A stretch of 21,610 nt of DNA from DATESG01 sp964480275 (GTDB lineage Bacteria > Bacillota_I > Bacilli_A > RFN20 > CAG-826), in the NCBI GenBank assembly GCA_964480275.1, contig CAYZOC010000015.1:1-21610 (forward strand), given 5' to 3'. Below the pieces are notes generated by a model. It ran no database searches. It was not told where the DNA came from and was given only the letters and a program-made list of their open reading frames with translations. The position numbers and the translations under genes are program-made. Of this stretch, positions 7,241-15,340 are shown piece after piece. Position 1 is the stretch's first letter, and the number at the start of each line of letters is the position of its first letter.

Positions 7241-9568
7241 CTATTTCTTAACAAGAAAGAAACCTGTTGTATTGGCTGGTAGTGTATATGTAAATGTAGT
7301 TTTATTGTCACTAAATTCAGCACTAATATTGCTAACTTGGCCAGTAAAACTGTTAAAATATTGAACTTCCTCTCCTTGACCAGTAAAAGTAAAGGTATGT
7401 TGTTTGTCACTCATTGAGGCATTAACTGTTGGGTATAATGTATAATTTGTATTCTCTCGCTTACTCATATAAATATCAGCGGCATATTCATCACTAAGCG
7501 CAAATGAATTAAGTCCGTTTTCACGAATATGACGGGCGATTGCTACTGAAGTTGTAAGGTTGGTTGATTTTTCAACTAATTGTGGAAATGTTTGGGCAAC
7601 ACTATTTTGTCCCCTTTCACTAACAACATGATCAAAATCTTGAATGATGACAGTAACACCAGCATCAGCGGCTTGATGTAGTTTGGTTATTGAGGATGAG
7701 TACAATGCAGTTGTATATGGAATAATTATCGAGGTAAACCGTTCTCCGTTTGGTGAAACTAATGCCCCGTTATCGATTTCCATAGCATCTAGATTCAAGT
7801 GATCAACAAGATCAAAATCAATTTGTTTTTCGACCAAAGTATTAGCTATATCACGGAATTCTTCATCGATTAAGTGTGCACCTTCAGTAGCATTCCACAT
7901 ATTTAGTGTTGGCAGCGTTTCCGCAGAAGCACCTTCATATGGATAGTATAGGGCTACATTAGCGCTATGGGTTGAACCTGTCACCATATATCGCATTCTC
8001 CCGATTGCACTAGAAAAGATTTTATCTTCTTCAACCGTGTGATCATTACCTTGATAGTAATAAGACGCAAAATTGTTTATGCCCATCGTAACTTGGACAC
8101 CAATTGAATTTAGTTGTTCATACATATCACCTGCAGTTCCATCAAATGCTCCAGAAACTTCAGCAAATGTATCTTCCTTATTTAAGAAATCTGCAGCTGA
8201 TGAGGCCATTTTTGAAACGATGCTACTATCTCTCATAGCTCTAGCTGGTTGTGAAAATAGTAGGTCAGTCCCAGGGATTCCCATTGTTCCTAAAAGTTGA
8301 ATCATATTACCAGCAAACCAAGGATTTTGGTAAAGACTTTCTTCTAAGAGTAAGTGTCCAGAACTTTTGACGCCTTTGCTATCAGCCCAGTTAGAAATTT
8401 GTTCTAAATAATTTTTTCTAAATAGCTCGCTAGTCAGTCCATAGAAATCAATCCTAACCTGCTTGGCGATAGTAGAGCCATCATCTTGATATAAATATGC
8501 TAGGTAAGGTTTCAAATCATATCCATATGTGCTTTCAAAAACAGAAAATAGTGTGTTTGAATAATTTAAACTAGGGAAAAATTCTATGTTAGGGTCAGGA
8601 ACATCAATAACTTGACGATTACGATCACTGACGTTGAAATAATTGCCTTGATGTGCGGGTTCATCAGTAAAAAACGCTCTGATTCCTTTGCCAAATTCCT
8701 CGCCAAGGTACTCATAATATTTATCATAAGTATTATTAATGAACTTAGTCGATGGACCACTTTCCAGCATATTAATATATCTTTGTTGAGCATACCAATT
8801 TTCCATGCTGTGGGTTCCTTCATACCAGCGTTTTGACATATAGGCCACTAGCACTTTAGCGTTGCTCGTATTATTACGATATGTAACCGCATCTTTAGCT
8901 TGGTTAATATTAGCACTTACGCTTTCTCCACTTGCAAGATCAATATTTTCAAGACTATCGCCACTAAAGACGATTGCATCTTCAATTGCTTGATGACCAT
9001 AAAGCAGATTTATCGTAACTTCTTCTTGCGGATTAACTAGCTTATGTTGATTAACTAGTCCAAGCGCTTCATATTCCGGATTGCCTTCAAGTGTCAAACC
9101 ATAGGCAGCACCTGAAGGGTAACCATATTCGTCATATAGCCAAATGTACATGTCTTTTGTATTAGTGGCATAATCGACAATTGAGCGCAAATTTGAAAAG
9201 GCTCGCGCGTTTTGTAAATAATCACTACCCCAAGCAACATTTGTTACAACTCCACCATAACCACGATTATACACATCATCGATTAGGGCCGTAGATGCGT
9301 TATGCATCATTACCATCGGCCTATCTTCCATCGCTGGATTAGTAAATAGAAATTCATTAATAACTTTATCATTCACGTTAGGTTCTCCTGAGTTTGATGT
9401 GGTGTCATTTGATAGTTCTTCACTACTTGATTCAACATTTGATTCACTTGTGATTGAATCACTTGCTGATTCGGATGATACAGGACTTTCGCTTGTTGTA
9501 CCACATGAAATAAGACAGAAGGAAATAAGCGCGGTGAAGATTGATAATGGACGTTCTATTTTACTCAT
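7241..9568 (-). CDS. Surface lipoprotein glycoside hydrolase, GH106-like
   Basis: A 775-residue predicted lipoprotein: hydrophobic residues 8-20, lipobox LISC with the modified Cys at C22, then a Ser/Glu-rich linker to about residue 66. The catalytic part has YIWLYDEYGYPSG (141-153), FFTDEP (299-304), SGHLLLEE (403-410) and FAEVSGAFDG (468-477); these fit the barrel of GH106 alpha-L-rhamnosidases and their uncharacterised relatives, with Glu/Asp residues at the expected strand ends. VALYYPYEG starts a probable class I glutamine-amidotransferase-like fold, and the C-terminus is beta-rich. It is shorter than well-studied GH106 enzymes (often over 1000 residues), so rhamnosidase activity is inferred from family and context. 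AGGAG precedes the ATG by a good distance; the upstream gene ends 9 bases away. Likely role: the outside trimming step that makes fragments for the ABC importer. Confidence 0.82.
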   Translation of the reverse strand: MSKIERPLSIFTALISFCLISCGTTSESPVSSESASDSITSESNVESSSEELSNDTTSNSGEPNVNDKVINEFLFTNPAMEDRPMVMMHNASTALIDDVYNRGYGGVVTNVAWGSDYLQNARAFSNLRSIVDYATNTKDMYIWLYDEYGYPSGAAYGLTLEGNPEYEALGLVNQHKLVNPQEEVTINLLYGHQAIEDAIVFSGDSLENIDLASGESVSANINQAKDAVTYRNNTSNAKVLVAYMSKRWYEGTHSMENWYAQQRYINMLESGPSTKFINNTYDKYYEYLGEEFGKGIRAFFTDEPAHQGNYFNVSDRNRQVIDVPDPNIEFFPSLNYSNTLFSVFESTYGYDLKPYLAYLYQDDGSTIAKQVRIDFYGLTSELFRKNYLEQISNWADSKGVKSSGHLLLEESLYQNPWFAGNMIQLLGTMGIPGTDLLFSQPARAMRDSSIVSKMASSAADFLNKEDTFAEVSGAFDGTAGDMYEQLNSIGVQVTMGINNFASYYYQGNDHTVEEDKIFSSAIGRMRYMVTGSTHSANVALYYPYEGASAETLPTLNMWNATEGAHLIDEEFRDIANTLVEKQIDFDLVDHLNLDAMEIDNGALVSPNGERFTSIIIPYTTALYSSSITKLHQAADAGVTVIIQDFDHVVSERGQNSVAQTFPQLVEKSTNLTTSVAIARHIRENGLNSFALSDEYAADIYMSKRENTNYTLYPTVNASMSDKQHTFTFTGQGEEVQYFNSFTGQVSNISAEFSDNKTTFTYTLPANTTGFFLVKK

Positions 9569-9577
9569 AATATTCTC

Positions 9578-10612
9578 CTAACCGATTAGTTTCTTTCGAC
9601 GATAATAAAGAACTCCTAAGAACACTGTCATTGCAATTGTAATAGTTGCTGATCCAATAATTGTTGTAGCAAAACAACCAGTTGCTTGATCATCATCATC
9701 TTCACTGACAGGCTGACTATCAACTTGGCTATCACCGGTTTCACTAACTGGTGGTGTGCTAGTAGGCTCTTCACTTGTACCTGGATCAATAGTATTAAGA
9801 TATGAATATTGGTTGATACTTTGAACATTAATTTCACTAAGAGTATTAAAATCATCTTCTTGTGTGTTCATTACTAATAATAAATAGATATTTCCTTCAG
9901 GGAAAATTACATCTCTTTCAATAAAACTTGCTTCACCAGCAGGAGTAATGTTATTTCCATTAATATATACATTATAAAACTCTTCATTGGCTTCGTTTTT
10001 ATCAAACGAAAGTTTTAAGGTGATTTCACTATCAATACTAGCATTTGCATTGCCCTCAAATAAGCGCCATGTGTCGACTATTTCAGCTTCAGTTGAAGCT
10101 TCACCCATAGTGTGATAGTTTTCTTGATAAACACTACCTTCATAACGTAAATCACCACTATAGTTAAAGAAACGAGTGAATAGACCTGGTGTCTCTTTAG
10201 CCGGACCAAATCCAGTTAATGGCGAAGGTTCTTCTTCGATTGTGTTGCGCCAATTAATGAAAGTAGGTTTTCCCATAATACCAACACCAGCCCAAACATC
10301 GTTAGCACTGCGACCACTTGCAACATATTCATCCATCTTTAGTTGGAAAGAAATTTCAAATACTGAAGTGTTTTCAAAGGGGACTTCAAGAATACTTATT
10401 GCATGATTATCCGGTGTTCCCATTTCTGTTTGTGCAAATCTTAAACCTTCTTCGCCAGAAGAAAAGTTTGTTCTTGCAAGCGTCCAATTTTCATGTGATT
10501 TAGCTGCATCATAGGCTGTAAGCGTATCGGCGTATGCCGTTGCCACAGGTTTAGATGGAGCGAATAATACTCCAAATAAAGCTAGGGTTAAAATAATTTT
10601 GTTCTTTTTCAT
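9578..10612 (-). CDS. Secreted surface protein with Cys-TM-basic C-terminal tail (carbohydrate-binding candidate)
   Basis: No recognised enzyme motif. The protein of 344 residues has a signal peptide (1-28, probable cleavage after AYA), a beta-rich domain of about 230 residues resembling a LamG/concanavalin jelly roll (for example FEISFQLKMDEY, ITLKLSFDKN, YNVYINGNN), and a Ser/Thr/Glu/Pro-rich stalk. The end is tripartite: acidic SEDDDDQATGCF with Cys at about C313, a hydrophobic helix, then YYRRKKLIG. The ATG at 10610-10612 is chosen because TGAGG precedes it; an in-frame GTG four codons upstream would lie within that ribosome site. It lies between a second protein with the same tail and the GH106-like lipoprotein. 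A role in holding the rhamnose glycan at the surface is inference. Confidence 0.8.
   Translation of the reverse strand: MKKNKIILTLALFGVLFAPSKPVATAYADTLTAYDAAKSHENWTLARTNFSSGEEGLRFAQTEMGTPDNHAISILEVPFENTSVFEISFQLKMDEYVASGRSANDVWAGVGIMGKPTFINWRNTIEEEPSPLTGFGPAKETPGLFTRFFNYSGDLRYEGSVYQENYHTMGEASTEAEIVDTWRLFEGNANASIDSEITLKLSFDKNEANEEFYNVYINGNNITPAGEASFIERDVIFPEGNIYLLLVMNTQEDDFNTLSEINVQSINQYSYLNTIDPGTSEEPTSTPPVSETGDSQVDSQPVSEDDDDQATGCFATTIIGSATITIAMTVFLGVLYYRRKKLIG
9581..9679 (-). other. Tripartite Cys-containing C-terminal sorting-like tail, copy 1
   Basis: Encodes the last 33 residues of the preceding surface protein: GCFATTI, about 20 hydrophobic residues, then YYRRKKLIG. Layout (small residues plus invariant-looking Cys, one transmembrane helix, basic end) resembles MYXO-CTERM and Synerg-CTERM type signals. 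It aligns with the tail at 10699-10791, including the acidic stretch just before GCF. Confidence 0.65.
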
Positions 10613-10648
10613 AAATTGCCTCACAATTTTTTAGATATACAAAGTAGA

Positions 10649-10680
10649 GAAACCAGGACGACGGGAATCACCCTGGTTTC
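10649..10680 (-). other. Intercistronic hairpin between the two surface-protein genes
   Basis: GAAACCAGG (arm 10672-10680 as read on the minus strand) pairs perfectly over nine bases with CCTGGTTTC (arm 10649-10657) across a 14-base loop. It lies 15 bases after the stop of the first surface gene and 37 bases before the ATG of the second. Only a weak, broken T stretch follows, so it is not a clear intrinsic terminator. It could be a leaky terminator, an RNA processing site or a stabiliser giving more of the first surface protein than of the enzymes downstream. Confidence 0.5.
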
Positions 10681-10695
10681 TAATTAGAATTTAAA

Positions 10696-12281
10696 TTAGC
10701 TAAGTTTTCTTTTTTTTAAGGTTAAGAAAACCGCAATGCCTAATAAGGCTAGTGACATTGATGCCGTAGCAGCGATACTACCAAAACAGCCGGTGGAGGG
10801 TTCGTCATCTTCGCTAGTTGGTTCACTAACTGGTTCTTCACTAACTGGTTCTTCACTAACTGGTTCTTCNNNNNNNNNNNNNNNNNNNNNNNNNNNNNNN
10901 NNNNNNNNNNNNNNNNNNNNNNNNNNNNNNNNNNNNNNNNNNNNNNNNNNNNNNNNNNNNNNNNNNNNNCTGGTTCTTCACTAACTGGTTCTTCACTAAC
11001 TGGTTCTTCGCTAGTTTGTACGGCAATGATTGTAAATGTAGTTTCAACACTACCACTATAGACGCCTTTGAATGTGACGACGACAGTTCCAGTACCAACC
11101 TGGGTGTTGTTGGTATAAGTAACATCATAATCAACACCATCTACTAGTGTAGTTTCACCTAGTTTCACCGATGTTACGGTAGGTTCAATCGCATCACCAG
11201 TAAAGGTGAATTCATCTTCCTCAAGTGTAACAACAGCTTCACTAGCATCAATTGCGACAACGTTAAAGGTCTTTTCAACCATAGGGTTACCGGCAAAATT
11301 ATTTATAAAGTACACTTGTACTTTTCCTTCGCCGATTTCAGTAATAGAAGTTCCCTCGGTATAGAAATCAACGTCTTTGACTAAGGCAACATCATTAACC
11401 GTAACAGAAACATTTGGGCGATGGGCTAAGCCATCATATTCAAATGTTGCGTTATCAAGTGTGATAACTGCATCAGTTGCATCATACGTATAAGCATCAT
11501 ATGAATGGATTTTTAAGCCACGGTGTTCCCAGTGATTTCCGTCACAGCCTGCACCTTCATAAAGGGCAGTTGAGAAAAATGTTTGACCTAAACTGTTCAT
11601 AAATAATGCGTCATCAAGCTCGATATTTTCAATTTTTTTAATCACAGTTTCGGTTTCAACATTTGTAAATGTAAGCGAATAGAATCCTTCAGTCTTAACT
11701 AATTCAAGATCAAAGACAATCGGATCGTTGGCAAGTACACCACCATTGGTAACAATATTGTCAACAAAGAAGTTTGGCACTACGTTGGAGAAAACTCCAT
11801 CGACACTCTTAACAAATTGCATTTCTACAACGTTAGGAACAGCAGTGCTTGAGAAATTTGTAATATGGAGGAAGTAGCCTGATGCACCACCAGCATAGTA
11901 TGGGAAGCTATTATCCGCACTTCCGCCTGGTTGTGCAGAAAATGAATAAGTCAGCCAGCTATCAACGCCATCACCACCGTTTTCGATCGAATTGGCGGAC
12001 AATAGCATAAAGCTAGTTCTCATTCTGATTGCGTCACCTTTAAATGGTACATAACCAGTAATGTGAGCAAAAGTAGTAACACCATCACCAAATTCTGGAT
12101 CAATGTCACCAATACCCCCCCAGTAATCATGAAAATCATACTGATCGGGGACATAGCTCTTAACTGAAAGCGGAATTGTTGGCTCTGCGGCTAAGGCTTT
12201 TTGTGGGACAGGATTGCCAGCCATGACGGCGTAGCCCATCATTGCGACTAATCCTAAGACAATCGACTTAGTTTTTATCAT
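10696..12281 (-). CDS. Secreted surface protein with Ig-like repeats, SEEPV stalk and Cys-TM-basic tail (interrupted by a scaffold gap)
   Basis: Signal peptide 1-32 (ends ALAA); beta-rich LamG/jelly-roll-like domain about 40-265; two tandem YDG-type Ig-like repeats at 269-344 and 346-420, each with a strand like AVITLDNATFEYDG or AVVTLEEDEFTFTG and a later 'DVDFY'/'GVDYDVTY' strand; then an EEPVS repeat stalk broken by 100 N. Beyond the gap the reading frame that continues the EEPVS repeat leads to SEDDEPSTGCF, a hydrophobic helix, KKRKLS and TAA at 10696-10698. The frame obtained by counting 100 N literally is wrong and ends at 10749. The start is the ATG at 12279-12281 behind AAAGGAGAAAA; upstream in-frame residues are not signal-like. 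First gene of the hydrolysis operon. Ligand unknown; glycan binding is inferred from folds and context. Confidence 0.85.
10699..10791 (-). other. Tripartite Cys-containing C-terminal sorting-like tail, copy 2
   Basis: Encodes the last 31 residues of the first surface protein: GCFGSIAATASM, hydrophobic helix LALLGIAVFLTL, then KKRKLS. It shares TGCF, the acidic lead-in SEDD and the basic end with the tail at 9581-9679, although the domains before the stalks differ. Confidence 0.65.
10825..11009 (-). repeat. 15-bp tandem repeat encoding EEPVS
   Basis: Exact 15-base units (plus strand ACTAACTGGTTCTTC) occur three times at 10825-10869 and twice plus a partial unit at 10970-11009, on both sides of the N run. 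They encode (S)EEPV repeats of a cell-surface stalk. The near-identity of units explains the assembly break, and repeat number may vary between strains. Confidence 0.9.
10870..10969. other. Assembly gap of 100 N
   Basis: Exactly 100 unknown bases inside the SEEPV repeat. The size is a placeholder. Left and right edges of the repeat imply a true gap of 5 bases plus a multiple of 15. Confidence 0.98.
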
Positions 12282-12400
12282 ATTTTTTTCTCCTTTTAGT
12301 TTTATATGATATTTATTCGCTTGTGTTCCAAAGTTGCAGTAGATAGATTGATCATAAAGATTCAATAATCGGACTCAACTACTTCCACCCAGTGTTGGAA

Positions 12401-12429
12401 ATAACAAGCGTTTCAAACCTAACTAACAA
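12401..12429 (-). promoter_or_regulatory. Candidate promoter with operator in the spacer, for the hydrolysis/rha operon
   Basis: Minus-strand TTGTTA (12424-12429), 17 bases, then TGTTAT (12401-12406). The spacer contains TTGAAACGCTTGTT, whose AAACGCTT core (12406-12413) equals that of the ribokinase operator. Box matches are moderate (4 of 6 at the -10), so the evidence is mainly position plus the shared operator core. Confidence 0.45.
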
Positions 12430-12496
12430 GCCTTGACTAGAAATGAAAGTGTAGATATTTATCGACTAAATACGGAAATCGATAATTTTAAACCAA

Positions 12497-12525
12497 AATT
12501 TAGTAAAGCGGTTTAGTAGTGGAAA
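12497..12525 (-). promoter_or_regulatory. Second candidate operator, with weak promoter boxes
   Basis: TAAAGCGGTTTA (12504-12515) is a CG-centred inverted repeat. The 20 bases at 12501-12520 match 16 of 20 bases at 21567-21586, which lie in the promoter of the transport operon. It sits between weak minus-strand boxes TTTCCA (12520-12525) and TAAATT (12497-12502) spaced by 17. It may be an auxiliary operator for looping or a second promoter. Confidence 0.4.
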
Positions 12526-12629
12526 AAAATAAATTTATTTTGATAATGTGCAACAAAAATAGTGTTTTTTGACCATTATTTTGATTTTTTCCCACAAAGG
12601 AATTCCTTCATATGTTTTATCATAGCACC

Positions 12630-13535
12630 TTAATTTTTCTTATCATAGACGTAAATTTTTTTTACGTAAAAACTAGTAAATGCTTGATGGTTTACATCCT
12701 TTGAGATAAGCAAGTCATCACGACCCTTATGTTTCCAATTAAAGTCGCATAAATTAACACATTTTCCTCGCGAGTATTCCCCTTCGAGTTCGACTTTTAA
12801 ATCACCGGTCGTAAATTCAACAAATTGTTCCTCTATTGCTTCTGAAAGAGTTAATGGGTCGTGAAGTATCATTCCTTCTCCCCACATTTCATTCATGGCT
12901 AACACTGTTTTCACCAGTAGGCTATTACATGATTTAAGAACTTCTATTTCGTTTTCACTCAGCGCACACTTAAAAGTAACATCTAATGAAACAACTCTTT
13001 TTTCTAATTTGCTCGCCAAAACGATAGCAGCAGCCTCTGGATCACAACTGATGTTAAACTCATTGAGATTAAGCCAAATCGCCGTACCCATAATATAAAG
13101 ACGTTTAATTTTTTGTGCGGCTTCCGGGTATTTTATTAGTAGTGTTGCAACATTTGTTAGTGCTCCTAACGTAACAAAAGTAATGTCTCCCTCGCTATTT
13201 AAAAGCGCTTCTTTCATTGCTTCAACAGCATCTAATTGTTCAATATTGGCATCATCAAACAATTCTTTAATATAGGTTTTTGGCAGTGAATGTAAATCAA
13301 CAGGGTCGTGAAATACTTTGTTAGTTTTAAATGGTTGCCCAATACCTGGAAAAACCTTAACATTATGTCTTCCCCCCATTTCTAAAAGTTTTTTTGCTAT
13401 TTTTGCTCGGGCAACTGTATTTTGAAAAACAGTGCTAACACCAACTATTTCCACCTCCGGTGTTGCAATAGCTAATAATAATGATAGAGCGTCGTCGATA
13501 TCACCACCGATATCAGTATCAATCCATAATTTCAT
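12630..13535 (-). CDS. Inosine-uridine-type nucleoside hydrolase family protein
   Basis: IunH/Rih-family N-ribohydrolase of 301 residues, a usual length. The calcium and ribose binding N-terminus is DTDIGGDIDDALSL (6-19; D6, D8, D14 and D15 are the family Asp cluster, with two extra residues compared with the common DTDPGIDDA). Further family motifs are FVTLGALTNVATLL, the EFNISCDPEAA ribose-binding motif, and ILHDPLTL with the conserved His-Asp. Reaction in the family: nucleoside + water to ribose + base. AGGTAGG precedes the ATG 8 bases after the permease stop, so it is the last gene of the transport operon. Together with the ribokinase it could use ribosides brought in by the transporter; hydrolysis of another N- or O-glycoside is an alternative that the sequence cannot exclude. 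No signal peptide. Confidence 0.9.
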   Translation of the reverse strand: MKLWIDTDIGGDIDDALSLLLAIATPEVEIVGVSTVFQNTVARAKIAKKLLEMGGRHNVKVFPGIGQPFKTNKVFHDPVDLHSLPKTYIKELFDDANIEQLDAVEAMKEALLNSEGDITFVTLGALTNVATLLIKYPEAAQKIKRLYIMGTAIWLNLNEFNISCDPEAAAIVLASKLEKRVVSLDVTFKCALSENEIEVLKSCNSLLVKTVLAMNEMWGEGMILHDPLTLSEAIEEQFVEFTTGDLKVELEGEYSRGKCVNLCDFNWKHKGRDDLLISKDVNHQAFTSFYVKKIYVYDKKN

Positions 13536-13543
13536 AACCTACC

Positions 13544-14407
13544 TCACATTTTGATCCCTGAATTTAGTAGTCCTTTAATATAGTACTTGTTGCCGAAAAT
13601 AAATACTAACAGAAGTGGAATTGAAGAAATAAGATAGCCTGAATAGGTTACCGGCATATTTTGTGAGTAAAGATTTCTAAACTCAACAATGAGCCCTGCT
13701 GAAATTGTTAAATTTTCATAATTAGTCGAGATAACTGTCATCGGCCAAAGATAATCATTCCAGATACCATTCATTTGCATAATAGCTTGGGTGATTAGTA
13801 TTGGCATACTTAGCGGTATTGCGACCTTAAAATAAGTTTTAAGTGGGCCGGCTCCATCCATTTTTGCCGCCTCAAACAACTCTTTAGGAAGTGACTTAAA
13901 GAATATTGTCAAAAGGAAGACCGCACCGACTGGTTGAAGCGTAAACTGCGGAAGCAAGATTGCAAAAAGCGTATTGTTAAGGTTTAAATTTTTATAGAGT
14001 AAAAACTGTGGAACTAGTGTTAAAACACCTGGAATCATCATTAAGCTCAAGACAAGAGTGAAGAAGAGTGGTTTGCCAGGAAAATCCATTCGCGCAAAGG
14101 CATAAGCGGCAAGAGAAGCAATAAAAAGACTTCCAGTTATGCCAAAAATAGCAACCGCAATGGTATTGTAAGTATAGACAGAAATCTTATCGAATGCCGT
14201 CACTAGATTAGAAAATTTTAATGGCAGAGTTGGGTAAAATTTTGATGTATCATACTGATCAATTGTTTTAAACGCCGACCAAAATGACATCAAAAGTGGA
14301 TATATCATTGCAATGAGCAGAAACATTAAAGCTAGATTTATAAATATTTGACCCCAGTCCCAGCGAAATTGCTTTTTGCTGATACGGATAAATTTGTTAT
14401 TATTCAT
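13544..14407 (-). CDS. Carbohydrate ABC transporter permease (MalG/UgpE type)
   Basis: Inner-membrane permease subunit of a CUT1-type sugar importer, 287 residues with six predicted transmembrane helices. The cytoplasmic EAA loop that contacts the ATPase reads FEAAKMDGAGPLKTYFKVAI and is followed by PLSMPIL; WNDYLWP and the final NKYYIKGLLNSGIKM are typical of this family. The ATG at 14405-14407 is preferred: AGGTGG lies just upstream, while two in-frame GTG codons further up fall in or beside that ribosome site. It is separated from the first permease by only 9 bases. It pairs with that permease to form the channel. Confidence 0.94.
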   Translation of the reverse strand: MNNNKFIRISKKQFRWDWGQIFINLALMFLLIAMIYPLLMSFWSAFKTIDQYDTSKFYPTLPLKFSNLVTAFDKISVYTYNTIAVAIFGITGSLFIASLAAYAFARMDFPGKPLFFTLVLSLMMIPGVLTLVPQFLLYKNLNLNNTLFAILLPQFTLQPVGAVFLLTIFFKSLPKELFEAAKMDGAGPLKTYFKVAIPLSMPILITQAIMQMNGIWNDYLWPMTVISTNYENLTISAGLIVEFRNLYSQNMPVTYSGYLISSIPLLLVFIFGNKYYIKGLLNSGIKM

Positions 14408-14416
14408 AGTCACCAC

Positions 14417-15337
14417 CTAATTATCACTCGCCTTAGCAAAAGGCCCGTAATTCATTAATTTAAATGCGATAAGAGAAATTATGAAAATGACAAGGAAGAG
14501 GAATATTCCTACTGCAGAGGCATAACCATAACGACCCGAGGTAAAAGCAAGTCGATACATATACCAACCAGGAACATATGTTGAATAGCCAGGACCACCA
14601 TTTGTTAAGACAATTTGAATGCCATAGTCTTGCAACAATCCAATTAATCCAAAAATAAAGAAGTAACGGATTTGTCCTAAAAGTAGCGGTAAATCGATTT
14701 TTCTGATTCTTCGCCACGTACTACACTTATCAAGTTTAGAAGCTTCCACAACTTCCTCAGAAATTGCATTAAGCCCTGATATATAAATAAGAATACTCGT
14801 TCCATTTGTCCATGGAAAACCTAAGATAATAACAGTCGAGATAACCCACTTTGGATCATTAAGAAAATCAACAACTTCACCAGGTTTTAAAATGCCTAAG
14901 AACTCTAAAAGTTGTGAATATAACCCAGTTGATGGTTCAAAAATATTTTGCCATATCAACATACCAACAACACCAGGAGCAATCATTGGTACTAAAACTG
15001 CAACACGATAAAATGATTGTAATTTTTTGTTTTTTGTATTAAAAATTAGCTCAGCAAATAGCAATGGCATAAAGACACCAATAAAGAGACGAGGAATAAG
15101 AAGGACAATCATCGTCACAATCGAATCAAGGAATATCTTGTCATTAAATAACTCAACATAGTTGCCAATGCCAACAAATTCCTTGGCCCCAGTTCCATCC
15201 CACTCAAAAAACGATGTAACAATCCCACTTATCGCTGGGTAGTAACTAAAAGTCAAAGTCCCCAGCATTAAGGGCAGGATAAAAAGATATGCCATCTTAT
15301 TTTTTCTTAGATGATAAAATAATGTTTTTCTTCTCAT
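14417..15337 (-). CDS. Carbohydrate ABC transporter permease (MalF/UgpA type)
   Basis: First permease of the importer, 306 residues. Starts with a basic cytoplasmic end and YLFILPLMLGTLTFSYYPAI, the usual first helix of UgpA-like permeases; six helices are predictable. The EAA loop is EVVEASKLDKCSTWRRIRKI followed by DLPLL, with the usual Gly replaced by Lys, and NGGPGYST near the last helices is a family hallmark. The start lies 3 bases after the small Ig-like gene and has no clear Shine-Dalgarno sequence, so translation probably depends on coupling with that gene. Substrate is not readable from the permease; rhamnose-containing oligosaccharides are inferred from neighbours. Confidence 0.94.
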   Translation of the reverse strand: MRRKTLFYHLRKNKMAYLFILPLMLGTLTFSYYPAISGIVTSFFEWDGTGAKEFVGIGNYVELFNDKIFLDSIVTMIVLLIPRLFIGVFMPLLFAELIFNTKNKKLQSFYRVAVLVPMIAPGVVGMLIWQNIFEPSTGLYSQLLEFLGILKPGEVVDFLNDPKWVISTVIILGFPWTNGTSILIYISGLNAISEEVVEASKLDKCSTWRRIRKIDLPLLLGQIRYFFIFGLIGLLQDYGIQIVLTNGGPGYSTYVPGWYMYRLAFTSGRYGYASAVGIFLFLVIFIISLIAFKLMNYGPFAKASDN

Positions 15338-15340
15338 AGT

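Larger units (their letters stand above)
12282..12629. other. Regulatory intergenic region between the transport and hydrolysis operons
   Basis: This 348-base stretch has no supported gene. It holds two candidate promoters with operator-like repeats in their spacers (listed separately), an approximately 115-base leader before the surface-protein ATG, an AT-rich palindrome near 12529-12542 and the 12-base palindrome AAGGAATTCCTT at 12597-12608, 22 bases after the nucleoside hydrolase stop. No good rho-independent terminator is visible after the nucleoside hydrolase, so read-through from the transport operon is possible. Confidence 0.7.

Noticed and set aside
10736..10984. Plus-strand open frame across the Ser/Gly-rich repeat and N run
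   Set aside because: It is the antisense of the EEPVS stalk and includes unknown bases; no ribosome site and no recognisable protein.
10825..11009. Repeat array considered as CRISPR
   Set aside because: Units are 15 bases, directly adjacent without spacers, and encode an in-frame EEPVS protein repeat.
10749..12365. 538-residue reading of the first surface protein starting at 12365 and ending at 10749
   Set aside because: The end comes from reading 100 N literally, and the first 28 residues precede the proper ribosome site and signal peptide; the gene is better placed at 10696-12281.
12597..12608. AAGGAATTCCTT as terminator of the transport operon
   Set aside because: The palindrome has no loop and is not followed on the minus strand by a T tract.
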